A DNA stretch of 64,000 nucleotides from Dryocosmus kuriphilus (Eukaryota; Arthropoda; Insecta; Hymenoptera; Cynipidae), in contig CM076194.1 of the NCBI GenBank assembly GCA_038277395.1, positions 107,959,708 to 108,023,707 of the forward strand, written 5' to 3'. The notes below the pieces were generated by a model that saw only the letters and a list, made by a program, of their open reading frames with translations, ran no database searches and was not told the origin of the DNA. How positions within the stretch are numbered: position 1 is the stretch's first letter; each line of letters starts with the position of its first letter. Of the stretch, positions 1-9,961 are shown piece by piece. The translations under genes and the position numbers were made by a program.

Positions 1-870
1 AGTGAAAGTGCATCTGCTACCTGGTCCTACCCGGTTCCTATCTGGCAAATGGGACCAGAAATTAAATACAAAAATAGGTGTCTACCCGGATCCTATCCGT
101 TCTCTATAAGGGCACCTAGCGACTTGTGAATCATTAAGTGAAAATGCACCGGCTACCCGGTCCTAGTCGTTTCCTATCTGGCAAATGGGACCAGAAATTA
201 AAATAGGAAAATAGGTTTCTAACGGATCCTATCCGGTCTCTATAATGCACCTAGCGACTTGTGAATCATTTAGCGAAAATGCACCGGCTACCCGGTCCTA
301 CCCGGTTCCTATCTGGCAAATGGGACCAGAAATTAAATACAAAAATAGGTGTCTACCCGGATCCTATCCGTTCTCTATAAGGGCACCTAGCGACTTGTGA
401 ATCATTAATTGAAAATTCACCGGCTACCGGGTCCTACCCGGTTTCTATCTGGCAAATGGGACCAGAAATTAAAATAGGAAAATAGGTTTCTACCCGGATC
501 CTATCCGGACTCTATAAGGCACCTGGCGACTTGTGAATCATTAAGTGAAAGTGCATCTGCTACCTGGTCCTACCCGGTTCCTATCTGGCAAATGGGACCA
601 GAAATTAAATACAAAAATAGGTGTCTACCCGGATCCTATCCGTTCTCTATAAGGGCACCTAGCGACTTGTGTATCATTAAGTGAAAATTCACGGGCTACC
701 GGGTCCTACCCGGTTCCTATCTGGCAAATGGGACCAGAAATTAAAATAGGAAAATAGGTTTCTACCCGGATCCTATCCGGTCTCTATAAGGCACTTAGCG
801 ACTTGTGAATTATTAAGTGAAAATGCACCGGCTACCCGGTCCTACCCGGTTCCTATCTGGCAAATGGGTA
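1..870. repeat. Satellite array, ~136-bp monomer, cut by left window edge
   Basis: About 6.4 tandem copies. The marker word GCGACTTGTG recurs about every 135-136 bases (near 118, 253, 389, 525, 661, 797). Each monomer carries CTACCCGGTCCTACCCGG-type words, then ATCTGGCAAATGGGACCAG, then a CGGATCCTATCCG palindrome. Two monomer types alternate: one with TTAAATACAAAAATAGGTG (near 63, 335, 606) and one with TTAAAATAGGAAAATAGG (near 197, 465, 741), so the real unit is at least a 272-bp dimer. The array stops abruptly at GGCAAATGGG near 868 and starts outside the window. Confidence 0.95.
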
Positions 871-1059
871 GTTCAGGTCACTTCCGCTAGGATCGCAGGG
901 ATTATTGTCTCACAATAGGAATCGCTCGTCGGATTTATAAGTTAGCCAAAATTTTTCACCATTGTTATATTGAAAAGATATAACATCTGTTTGATCGTCA
1001 TCGATCCTTTTTTGGTGCTTCACAGCACATATATATATACCGGTACCGGATACAAGTGT

Positions 1060-1590
1060 TTTGAACTTTAGAAGAACCGGATAAGACCCCTATAGAAACC
1101 GGAAATAAATATTATCTCATCCCGGATAGAACCCGGTTATGAACCGGATAAAAATCCTAAAGGTCCCGGATAAGACCCCTATAGAAACCGTGAAAAAATA
1201 TTATCTTATGTCGGATAGGACCCGGTTATAAACCGGATAAAAATCCTGAAGGTCCCGGATAAGACCTCTACAGAAACCGGATATAAATATTATACCATGC
1301 CGGATAAAACCCGGGTATAACCCCGATAAAAACCTTAAAGTTCCTGGATAAGATCCATATAGAAACCGGAAATAAATACTATATCATGCCGGATAGAAAC
1401 CGGGTATAATCCCGATAAGAACCTCAAAGGTCCCGGATAAAATGCATATAGTAATCGGATATAAATATTATATCATGCCGGATAGGACCCGAGTATAACC
1501 CGGAATAAAACCGGGGACAAAAACCGGGTATAATCCCAGTAGCGCCGGATAAGAACCGACTTCTACCCGGTTCTTATGCGGGTTGTATCC
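1060..1590. repeat. Second satellite, ~89-bp monomer
   Basis: Between five and six degenerate units. The word GGATAAGACC or a variant appears near 1081, 1170, 1259, 1348 and 1437, giving an 89-bp period. Units contain CCTATAGAAACCGG and CCGGATAGAACCCGG words, so they share short CCGGAT/ACCCGG vocabulary with the upstream array without being the same monomer. The last unit degrades into CCGGGTATAATCCC and CCGGTTCTTATGCGGG near 1500-1590. The 190 bases separating it from the first array are unique AT-rich sequence. Confidence 0.9.
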
Positions 1591-1972
1591 GTCATTTTAA
1601 GCAGGGATAGAATCTTCTTTTTTTTTTTTCCTTATTGAGAAATATACGCAATTCTTTCTGTATTATAAAACGTTCGCGTGAAATACACCAGAATGTACAA
1701 TATAATTGTCAAAAAATGATGTTTTTTCACCCATTTTCAAGAATTTAAAAAGGATCGGAAAGTCTATCAATATTTCTTCTATTAGGAACTTTTTGGGGAT
1801 GTAAAACTAGAGACTTTCAGCAGATCGAGATGGTTATAAATATTTAGTATTTAAATTAAAATTATAGGTGGTAATCTGGGGAGAAAAATGTAGATAGTAT
1901 GATTCTGTTTCGAAAGGGTAATGGAATCTATAACGTAACGATTACAGATTACATAATTATATCTAGTAAAAA
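1591..1972. other. AT-rich intergenic, nothing recognised
   Basis: Poly-T rich, unique-looking sequence between the 89-bp satellite and repeat copy A. I see no gene, tRNA or element terminus here. Confidence 0.6.
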
Positions 1973-3159
1973 TCTGCCCGCTTCGCGGGCACATTCTCAT
2001 CGCGCGCTTCGCGCGAAGTATGAGCGCGCCTAGGGCGCGCGTCTGTTGGTACTCGCGCTTCGCGCTCGATACATTATTCACCTCGCGCTACGCGCTCAGT
2101 GTTTATGGATCGTATAAACCTTTAAATTAAAAATTCCAAAAGGAACTATTTTACTTAAGGCTCTATCGCCCTTAAGGAATACATTCTCATCATGACACTC
2201 GCGCTTCGCGCTCGATAATTACATTGTTTTAAAAGACATTGTAGATTGGTAAAGTTTTTTTGTGATTTTCCAAATTTTCAAAATATAGGTTTTCAATTCT
2301 TAAAAGTAAAACGATGAGTTTTATAAATAAATTTTGTAGCTCTTTCCAAGGTGAACAATTCTGCTTGCATAGTTTTGCTGAAAAGTGGTTTTCTTTATAT
2401 TTCATAACATATTTCACGAATAACTCAAAAACTACGCGTCTGTTCAAAAAATGATACGAAGCAAATTTGTAGATCTTTTTAAGGCGAACAACTTTGTTTA
2501 TTATTATTTTTGCGTATCGTGCATAGTTTGGCGGAAAATTTGAAATTTTTATTTTTAATAACGTTTTATCGATTAAAACAAAAACCGTGCATTTTATGAA
2601 AAAATGGTTAAAACAAAATTGGTAGATATTTTCGAATTGAACAACTTTGTTCTTTACCAATTTTTTGTATCTTGAATATTTTGGCGGGCAACCAGAGTTT
2701 TTAAATTTTAATAGCGTTTTCTTGATTAAAAAACAAAAACCGTGCATTTTATCAAAAAAAAACGGTTAAGACAAAATTTGTAATTTTTTTTTGAGGTGAA
2801 CAATTTTACTTTCTTGCATTTTTTTTTGTATCTCTCATAGTTTAGCCGGAAAATGGATTTTTTGATTTTGTAAAAACCGTTTTTGATGGATAAAACCATA
2901 ACTGTTGGTCAAAAACCACTGGTTAACGAACTCGTCCTTTCTTTTTACCCCTTAAAGAAGTGTACCAAAGCACACTCCAATCCGATTAGTCCTTCGAAAG
3001 TTATCGCGATCACAGACGACAACGACAACGACGACAACAGACAGACACGGTCGTAAAAACCGTTTCTTCTGACTCAGGAGGTCTCAAAACGTGGAGATTT
3101 CATGAAATCCGCGAAAGTCAAATTGTACATAAATCTAATACCTTCTCTGATGAGAATGT
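1973..3159 (-). repeat. GC-hairpin repeat family, copy A (inverted)
   Basis: Reverse-strand copy of a ~1.2-kb dispersed repeat found four times here. Read on the minus strand it starts with ACATTCTCATCAGAGAAGG at 3159, then has a short GTC/GTT microsatellite, a conserved block with CGATAACTTTCGAAGGACT, four to five degenerate ~130-bp modules each holding ATCTACAAATTTTG and CCCGCCAAA words, and ends in a cluster of GC hairpins including GCCCGCGAAGCGGGC near 1976-1990. Long minus-strand ORFs (for example 2229-2747) are by-products of the modules: they differ in frame and length between copies. It lies head to head with copy B across 700 bp. No transposase is visible inside; a non-autonomous element is likely. 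Confidence 0.9.
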
Positions 3160-3534
3160 AAAAATACGAGCGGAGAATCGATAATTGCGCGCGAAATTAT
3201 TATAATGAAGAAGGAATGAACGGCTCTCTGAGGGAAACACGGGTCCCATTCAACGAGACGACACTCTGTGACGGTCACGTCACTCTGTGGGAGAAAAGTG
3301 GAATAAAGTTCAGATCGCCCCCTGATTGCGTCACCAAGAAACATAATGATTCCAGCATCCCCGCCATCTCACATTCTATAGTTCTTATAGGTTATGCTGC
3401 CTTTCACAACTTTCAAAATTGTCCTAATTACGTAAATATTTTACGTAATTATTAAGATTGTTGAAGTTGATTTCGAAGCACTTTTACACTGAGTGAAAAA
3501 AAAAAATTATTTGGCGTTTATAATTGAGGCACCG
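3160..3534. other. Unique segment between head-to-head repeat copies
   Basis: No gene. Contains GGTCACGTCACTCTGTGG near 3276-3293, whose reverse complement, CCACAGAGTGACGTGACC, recurs near 8192-8209. This suggests both flanks once belonged to one larger inverted structure. A TTACGTAAATATTTTACGTAA-type palindrome lies near 3428-3450. Confidence 0.5.
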
Positions 3535-3838
3535 GATTGCAGAACTACCTCTACGCTCGGCCTGATTCTGCCCAGTAGGCAGGAGAGGGGATGACACAAT
3601 GAACGCGTCGATCGAGGAAAAAAATCTATTCACAACGCAATAATCAACTTGTCATTTTTCTGTTAATAATTAACGAATCGAGTTTATTTTTGCGTAAAAA
3701 TTATTCCCTAGGCTTGTGCGCTTCTTACAGATACAGTCGTTTAGTAAAATTGTTCATTTAACTTATTATTAACAATGAAAAATTGAAACGCTAGAAAATT
3801 CCAATATAAATTTAAAAATTGTCCAAAATGACCAAATG
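3535..3838 (+). repeat. Left arm of ~300-bp inverted repeat flanking DUF7869-like gene
   Basis: Matches the reverse complement of 7828-8129 with only scattered differences. Shared words include GCCCAGTAGGCAGGAGAGGG, TCAACTTGTCATTTTTCTG and CTTACAGATACAGTCG (a one-base variant at the right). The match starts sharply at ATTGCAGAACT on the outer side. With the right arm it brackets 4.6 kb that holds one gene and repeat copy B. Confidence 0.88.
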
Positions 3839-3866
3839 GCCAAATTTCTAAACAAAAATATATATT

Positions 3867-4024
3867 ACATTCTCATCAGAGAAGGTATTAGATTTATGCA
3901 AAATTTGACTTTCGCGGATTTCATGAAATCTCCACGTTTTAAGACCTCCTGAATCCGAAAAAATGGTTTTTACGACCGTGTCTGTCTGTCTGTTGGCGTT
4001 GTCGTCGTTGTCGTTGTCGTCGTT

Positions 4025-4056
<32 letters not shown>

Positions 4057-5130
4057 CTGTTCCCACGATAACTTTCGAAGGACTAATCGGATTGGATTGC
4101 GCTTTGGCACACTTCTTTAAGGTCCAAAAAGAAAGGACGAGTTCGTTAACCAGCGGTTTTTGACCAACGGTTATGGTTTTATCCATCAAAAACGGTTTTC
4201 ACAAAATCAAAAAATCCATTTTCCGGCTAAACTATCAGAGATACAAAAAAAATGTAAGTAAGTAAAATTGTTCATCTTAAAAAAATCTACAAATTTTGTC
4301 TTAACCGTTTTTTGATAAAATGAACGGTTTTTGTTTTAATCAAGAAAACGCTATTAAAATTTTAAAACTGTGGTTTCCCGCCAAAATATTCAAGATACCA
4401 AAAAATGGTAAAGAACAAAGTTGTTCAATTTAAAAAGATCTACAAATTTTGTTTTAACCATTTTTTCATAAAATGCACGGTTTTTGGTTTAATCGATAAA
4501 ACGTTATTAAAAATTAAAGATTTCAAATTTTCCGCCAAACTATGGAAGATACGGAAAAATAATAATAAGCAAAGTTGTTCGTCTCCAAATTGTCTACAAA
4601 TTTGCTCTTTATCATTTTTTTGATCAGACGCGTAGTTTTTGAGTTATTCGTGAAATATGTTATGAAATATAAAGAAAACCACTTTTCAGCAAAACTGTGC
4701 AAGATATGAGAAAATATTAACAAGCAGAATTGTTTCACCTTGGAAATAGCTACAAAATTTATTTATAAGACTCATCGTTTTACTTTTAAGAATCGAAATC
4801 CTGTATTGTAAAAATTTGGAAAATCAAAAAGAGCTTTACCAATCTATAATGTGTTTTAAAGAAACGTAATTATCGAGCGCGAAGCGCGAGTGTCATGATG
4901 AGAATGTATTCCTTAAGGGCGATAGAGCCTTAAGTAAAATAATTTCTTTTGTAATTTCTAATTTAAAGGTTTATACGATCTATAAACACCGAGCGCGTAG
5001 CGCGAGGTGAATAATCTATCGAGCGCGAAGCGCGAGTGCCAACAGACGCGCGCCCTAGGCGCGCTCATACTTCGCGCGAACCGCGGCGCGCGTAGCGCGC
5101 GACGAGAATGTGCCCGCGCAGCGGGCAGAT
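3867..5130 (+). repeat. GC-hairpin repeat family, copy B
   Basis: Forward copy. It starts ACATTCTCATCAGAGAAGG at 3867. A (GTC/GTT)n tract at 3990-4060 is the longest of the four copies; the ~130-bp modules span about 4200-4800; the GC-hairpin tail runs 4874-5126. The tail holds the mirror-symmetric word GAGCGCGAAGCGCGAG, the palindrome GCGCGCCCTAGGCGCGC and the terminal stem GCCCGCGCAGCGGGC, followed by a T run. It sits just inside the left inverted-repeat arm, as if inserted into the DUF7869 element. Confidence 0.92.
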
Positions 5131-5594
5131 TTTTTTTAAAATATATTATTGACTTCCCTCTTATTGCAGATCATTTTCTTATACATATATTTGCACGTTT
5201 TTGGAAAGACTTTTAGTATATAATCGCACAGTTTTCAAAAATATAGATGAAATAAGATCTTTTTCTCTTTTCCCTACTTCTTCGTTTTTGTTTTCATTAC
5301 ACTCAAATAATCATTAAAAAAATACTTTCCATTCTCAGTAAGAAAATGCACTAGAGTCTGCGAATCTTGTGTATCTTAGAACGAAATGTAAACAAATGTA
5401 TGAATGCACCAATGTAAACAAATGAACAGTGTCCTCAAAAATACATAATAAATCAGTCGTTTTTTGACCGTGGCAGAGAATACTAGCAGTTTTAACACAT
5501 TCGAAAGTATACTTTGGTTTTTGAAAAGTTGCTCGTTATCTAAAACGCGATTATGTCAATTTAGTGTTGTGTTATCAGCATAAAATAAAATAAT
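5131..5594. other. AT-rich leader of the DUF7869-like gene
   Basis: No coding sequence seen. It is the likely 5' untranslated region and promoter of the downstream gene; no clear TATA box or initiator stands out. Confidence 0.4.
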
Positions 5595-7479
5595 ATGGAG
5601 TCTCAAAAGTCCACTCAAACTGGGAGAAAAAGATCGAGGAATCCCGACTCTTGGAAATGCAACATCGCGAAAAAATTGAAAGATGAGGTAAACTGCTATA
5701 AAAATAAGTTTTTTAAGACAGGCTTAATAATGAGAACTCTCCTGTTTGAGAAAAAAATTCGACTTCACGTCTTTGAAAATACATCTTCTGAAATTTTTTT
5801 TTTCCAATCATTAAAAAAAAATGATTTATAAATTCAAGAAAAATCTCCTCTTCTATAGGGAAAAGAATATGTTTGGAGGTCAACTGGGAAGATTATTGAA
5901 GCCAAAATGTTTGTAGCTGTAAAATCCTGCTGTAACAAAGACTGTTGGAAAACCATTAAAGTCTCAGCGCAAGAAAAATTGTTCCAAACATTTTGGGGTC
6001 TTGGCAATTATAACTCTCAAAATGCCATGCTTTATAATATGGTTAGGGGAAAAACAAATTCAGTCAGAGATGATAACGTTAAAAGTTCGGTTATTAACTG
6101 GGAGTATCATTTTCCTTATCAATATAAAGAAAATGATGACGTTGTAACTTGACAAGATTTTTTATGCAAAGTTCTCAGTATAAAAAGAGGAAAATTCAAA
6201 ACGATTCATAAAAAAATAAAAAACGCGGAGGGGCTCAATGATAAACGTGGTGGACCTAATGATTTCACCAAGCTGAATGACGATATAAAGCGATTGATTT
6301 TTAAACACTGTGAAAGCCTTCCTCACTCAGAGTCGCATTATCAACGAGAACATTCGAAGTTGAAGTATTTTAAAGTGCCAGGTTTATCATTAAAATCTTT
6401 GTACGAAATTTTTCTAGAATACTATAAAAAAGAAACTGGAAAAAACGATATTCCGCTAAAAGAATCCACTTATTCGAAGTATTTTAATTATTTCGTAAAC
6501 TTCAGTTTTGACCCGCCACGCTCTGATGTTTGTAATGAATGTTTCGAGAACGAAAAATGTGGTAGAGTCAGTGGAGAGCCTGCAAAATTGCACAAACAGA
6601 AAGTTTCAGAGCATGCGAAGTTGAAAAATCAAATTTTGTCAACATCTGAAAATAACTTGCGTTTAGAATTCGATTTTGGACAAAACCTCCCGTTACCGAA
6701 ATTACCAGTTTCTGCACAATTTTACTTGAGGTTGATTTGGCTATTTATTTTCAATATCCATGTTCACGGAACGCAACGCAGCTACATGTTTCCTTTAATG
6801 GAAGGGTTTTTCAAAAAGGGAGGAAACACAGTCAGCAATCTTTTGTTGTACGTGATAAAGAAGGAATTAGAACTCGCGTGCCCTCATAAAATTTTCTTAT
6901 TCTCAGATGCGTGCGGGGGTCAGAATCGCAATTACATTATGGTAGTTTTCTTATCACTATTATCATCGAAATTTCAACTTGAAATTCAACACCTCTATCC
7001 AGTGAGAGGGCATTCCTACTGTCAATGTGACAGGAATTTTGGGCTCTACGGCCGAAAAAAAAAAAATGGTTGAGACGATAGAGACTGATAAGGAATATAT
7101 TGATCTGATAAGGAGTTCTAAAAGCCCTCCTTTCCTTATGGTCGAAAAAAACAATTATATTATTCATGATTTCGAGGCACAAATTAAAAAAAGTTTTGTA
7201 CTTCCTAAAGGCTTAAAAATCAGTAAAGTAGTGAAAATTGATTATTTTCCGAATGGTTCTATTAATGTTTACTGCGATTGTAATGAAATTCCTGAAACAT
7301 TTTTTATTGAAAAATCTGTAACTTTCGAGGATTTGGAAAAAATCTCAATACCAGAAACTTTTGGTATCACTCAAGAAAAGAAAAAAGATTTGCAAAATCT
7401 AATGCATTTTCTTAGTGAGGAAGGAAAGTCTTTTTTTAATGATTATTTTAGTGTAATGAATACAAAACCGAAGAAGTAA
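5595..7479 (+). pseudogene. DUF7869-like protein, candidate transposase, two lesions
   Basis: The ATG at 5595 opens MESQKSTQTGRKRSRNPDSW, the basic N terminus I recall for arthropod DUF7869 proteins. A probable phase-0 intron runs from GTAAAC (5684) to TATAG (5858), joining DE to GKEYVWRSTGK. The frame then runs to 7073. A conserved PPRSDVCNECFENEKCG cysteine block is followed by LRLEFDFGQNLPLP, FLFSDACGGQNRN and GHSYCQCDRNFG, each with an acidic residue, resembling an RNase-H-like DDD/E core. Lesions: an in-frame TGA at 6150-6152 and a frame change in an A run near 7055, after which the C-terminal domain continues in another frame to 7479. An AATAAA signal follows near 7625. The function is unproven. 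The flanking inverted repeats argue for a mobile-element gene rather than a host gene. Decay is slight, so the copy is recent. Confidence 0.72.
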
Positions 7480-7827
7480 GGGGGAACATGTAATTATTTT
7501 AGTTATATTTTTGAAAACTGTGCGACTGTATCCTAAAGGTATTTCCAAAGCCGTGTAAATGTATGTATTAGGATTGATAATGATTTGCAATGAGAGAGAA
7601 GTAATTAATAATATATTAAAATAAAATAAATATTTTTGTGTATAAATTTGTTTATTAAACATACATTTTATCATTACATGTTTCTTTAAACTCTTCGTTT
7701 TAACATTGTGAATGAAAAGTTCTATAAAATCAGAAAGCTTTTAACTACAAATTGATAGCGCAAATATCAACCTATTGATCTGAGTTTTTAATATGATACT
7801 CCCAAATGTATAAAGAATAAGCCGACA
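7480..7827 (+). other. 3' untranslated region of the DUF7869-like gene
   Basis: AT-rich, with AATAAA-type polyadenylation signals near 7620-7630. Nothing else is seen before the right inverted-repeat arm. Confidence 0.45.
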
Positions 7828-8129
7828 TTAGTCATTTTGGCCAATTTTGAAATTAATATTGGGATTTTCTAGCGCTCAGTTTATTCATTGTTAATAATAA
7901 GTTAAATGAACAATTTTACTAAACGACTGTATCTGTCAGAAGCGCACAAGCCTAGGAAATATTTTTACGCAAAAATAAACTCGATTCGTTAATTATTAAC
8001 AGAAAAATGACAAGTTGATTATTGCGTTGTGAATTAATTTTTTCCCTCGATCGACGCGTTAACTGCGTCATCCCCTCTCCTGCCTACTGGGCAGAGTCAG
8101 GCCGAGCGCAGAGGCAGTTCTGCAATAGT
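7828..8129 (-). repeat. Right arm of ~300-bp inverted repeat
   Basis: Reverse-complement partner of 3535-3838. It ends outwards at AGTTCTGCAAT (8119-8129). Both arms are of similar quality, as expected of terminal inverted repeats of one element rather than chance duplication. Confidence 0.88.
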
Positions 8130-8414
8130 CAAAATGTAATTCTCACGGCGCGGCGTGTCAACTAAAAAAGCTATTCGAATTTTCTTCCACAGAGTGACGT
8201 GACCGTGGTCTTCACTAGTGTTCGACCGAAGGTCATCTTTTGTCCGAAGCCCAAGCCGAACCCTATTGTTCGGCTCTTGTCGTAACCTCCGGACGAAGCC
8301 GAAGGTTAAAAAATTAGATATCTTAGATAAAAATCCGACTTAAGTATACTTAACATGTAAGTTTAAAACTGTTTCTGAAATTGCACCGTTAAAAAAATAT
8401 ATAAACACTTTTTT
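8130..8414. other. Flank with CGGCGCGG motif and a TTCGG-rich element end
   Basis: ACGGCGCGGCGTGTCAAC lies near 8146-8163, CACAGAGTGACGTGACC near 8193-8209 (compare 3276-3293), and TAGTGTTCGACCGAAGG begins near 8216. The last resembles the hAT-like end near 14535-14552 and may be a separate terminal fragment. Confidence 0.45.
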
Positions 8415-9645
8415 ACATTCTCATTAGAGAAGGTATTAGATTTATGCAAAATTTGACTTTCGCGGATTTCATGAAATCTCCACGTTTTGAGATCTCCTGA
8501 ATCCGTAAAAACGGTTTTTACGACGGTGTCTGTCTGTCTGTTGTCGTTGTCGTTGTCGTTGTCGTCGTCGTTGTCGTCGTTGTCGTTGGCGTCTTTCCCA
8601 CGATAACTTTCGAAGGACTAATCGGATTGGATTGCGCTTTGGCACAGTTCTTTAAGGTCCAAAAAGAAAGGACGAGTTCGTTAACCAGCGGTTTTTGACC
8701 AACGGTTATGGTTTTATCCATCAAAAACGGTTTCCACAAAATCAAAAAATCCATTTTCCGGCTGAACTATGAGAGATACAAAAAAAATGTCAGAAAGTAA
8801 AATTGTTCACTTAAAAAAATCTACAAATTTTGTCTTAATCGTTTTTTGATGAAATGAACGGTTTTTGATTTAATCAAGAAAACGCTATTAAAATTAAAGA
8901 ACTCTGGTTTCCCGCCAAAATATTCAAGATACAAAAAAATGGCAAAGAACAAAGTTGTTCAATTTAAAAAGATCTACAAATTTTGTTTCAATCATTTTTT
9001 GATAAGATGCACGGTTTTTGTTTTAATCGATAAAACGTTATTAAAAATAAAAAATTTCAAATTTCCCGCCAAACTAGACAAGATACGAAAAAATGATAAT
9101 AAACAAAGTTATTCAACTCAAAAAGATCTACAAATTTGCTCTCTATCATTTTTTTGAGCAGACGCGTAGTTTTTGAGTTATTCGTGAAATATGTTATGAA
9201 ATATAAAGAAAACCACTTTTCAGCAAAATTGTGCAAGATATGAGAAAATATTAACAAGCAGAATTGTTCACCTTGGAAAGAGCTACAAAATTTATTTATA
9301 AGACTCATCGTCTTACTTTTAAGAATCGAAATCCTCTATTGTGAAATTTGGAAAATCACTAAAAAACTTTACCAATCTACAATGTGTTTAAAAAAAATGT
9401 AATTATCGAGCGCGAAGCGCGAGTGTCATGATGAGGATGTATTCCTTAAGGGCTATAGAGTCTTAAGTAAAATAATTTCTTTTGTAATTTTTAATTTAAA
9501 GCTTTATGCGATCCATAAACACCGAGCGCGTAGCGCGAGGTGAATAATCTATCGAGCGCGAAGCGTGAATGCTGTAAATAACGTATCGAGCGCGAAGCGC
9601 GGCGCACGTAGCGGGCGATGAAAATGTGCCCGCGTAGCGGGCAGA
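8415..9645 (+). repeat. GC-hairpin repeat family, copy C
   Basis: Same orientation as copy B, with the same order of parts: ACATTCTCATTAGAGAAGG, the GTC/GTT tract (8527-8590), the CGATAACTTTCGAAGGACT block, modules to about 9360, then the GC-hairpin tail ending in GCCCGCGTAGCGGGC at 9628-9642 plus a T run. The tail is shorter than in copy B: the GCGCGCC palindrome is replaced by ACGTATCGAGCGCGAAGCGC. Confidence 0.92.
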
Positions 9646-9842
9646 TTTTTTCATATTTATTTATTAGAATAATACTATGTACATAGTACTATGTACTGTG
9701 TTATGTTACATAACATAGTACCAAATCAGGTTTTGAGTAATGCAAGTCAAGTGCGGAGAGAGACCGACATGCAGCGCCATCGAACGGTGTCGATCTCCCA
9801 TTAGAGTGAACACCCTGTGGTGTCACGCGAACTGCACATTCG
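9646..9842. other. Palindromic ATGTACATAGTACTATGT tract and spacer
   Basis: Overlapping short palindromes of TACATAGTA and TATGTTACATAACATA type at 9673-9721 could form hairpins. No gene is seen. Confidence 0.5.
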
Positions 9843-9961
9843 GATTAGCCCAATCATTTTCGACGGTTGGTTACAAAACTTCGGCTTCGGTCAAACCTTT
9901 GACTGATTTTGGCCGAAGTCGAATGTGTGGCCGAAGGCAGTGGTATAGTCGAGGCCTGGCG
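9843..9961 (+). repeat. Left terminal region of hAT element
   Basis: GATTAGCCC, ACTTCGGCTTCGG, TTTGGCCGAAG and CCGAAGGCAGTGGTATAGTC occur in the same order in the reverse complement of 14465-14552 (there GATTAGTGTCC, GCTTCGGCTTCGG, CTTTGGCC, CTTCGGCCAGTGGTGTAGTC). The inverted pair brackets the hAT transposase and most likely marks its terminal or subterminal repeats. Confidence 0.6.

Noticed and set aside
1976..2110. GC hairpins followed by T runs as bacterial rho-independent terminators or a prokaryotic insertion
   Set aside because: They are part of a dispersed repeat in a clearly eukaryotic context with spliced genes; no bacterial gene is nearby.
2229..2747. 172-codon minus frame and similar KNKVVQFKKIYKF frames at 4405, 8939, 9057 and 32527-33008 as conserved proteins
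   Set aside because: They arise from the ~130-bp modules of the repeat family, occur on both strands, and differ in frame and end points between copies; composition is AT-driven.
3963..4163. Serine/leucine-rich ORF and acidic DNDND minus frames
   Set aside because: Direct translations of the GTC/GTT microsatellite.
4874..5126. Helitron identity for the GC-hairpin repeats
   Set aside because: A 3' hairpin is present but no CTRR end follows it and no consistent TC start is seen; left open as unclassified.
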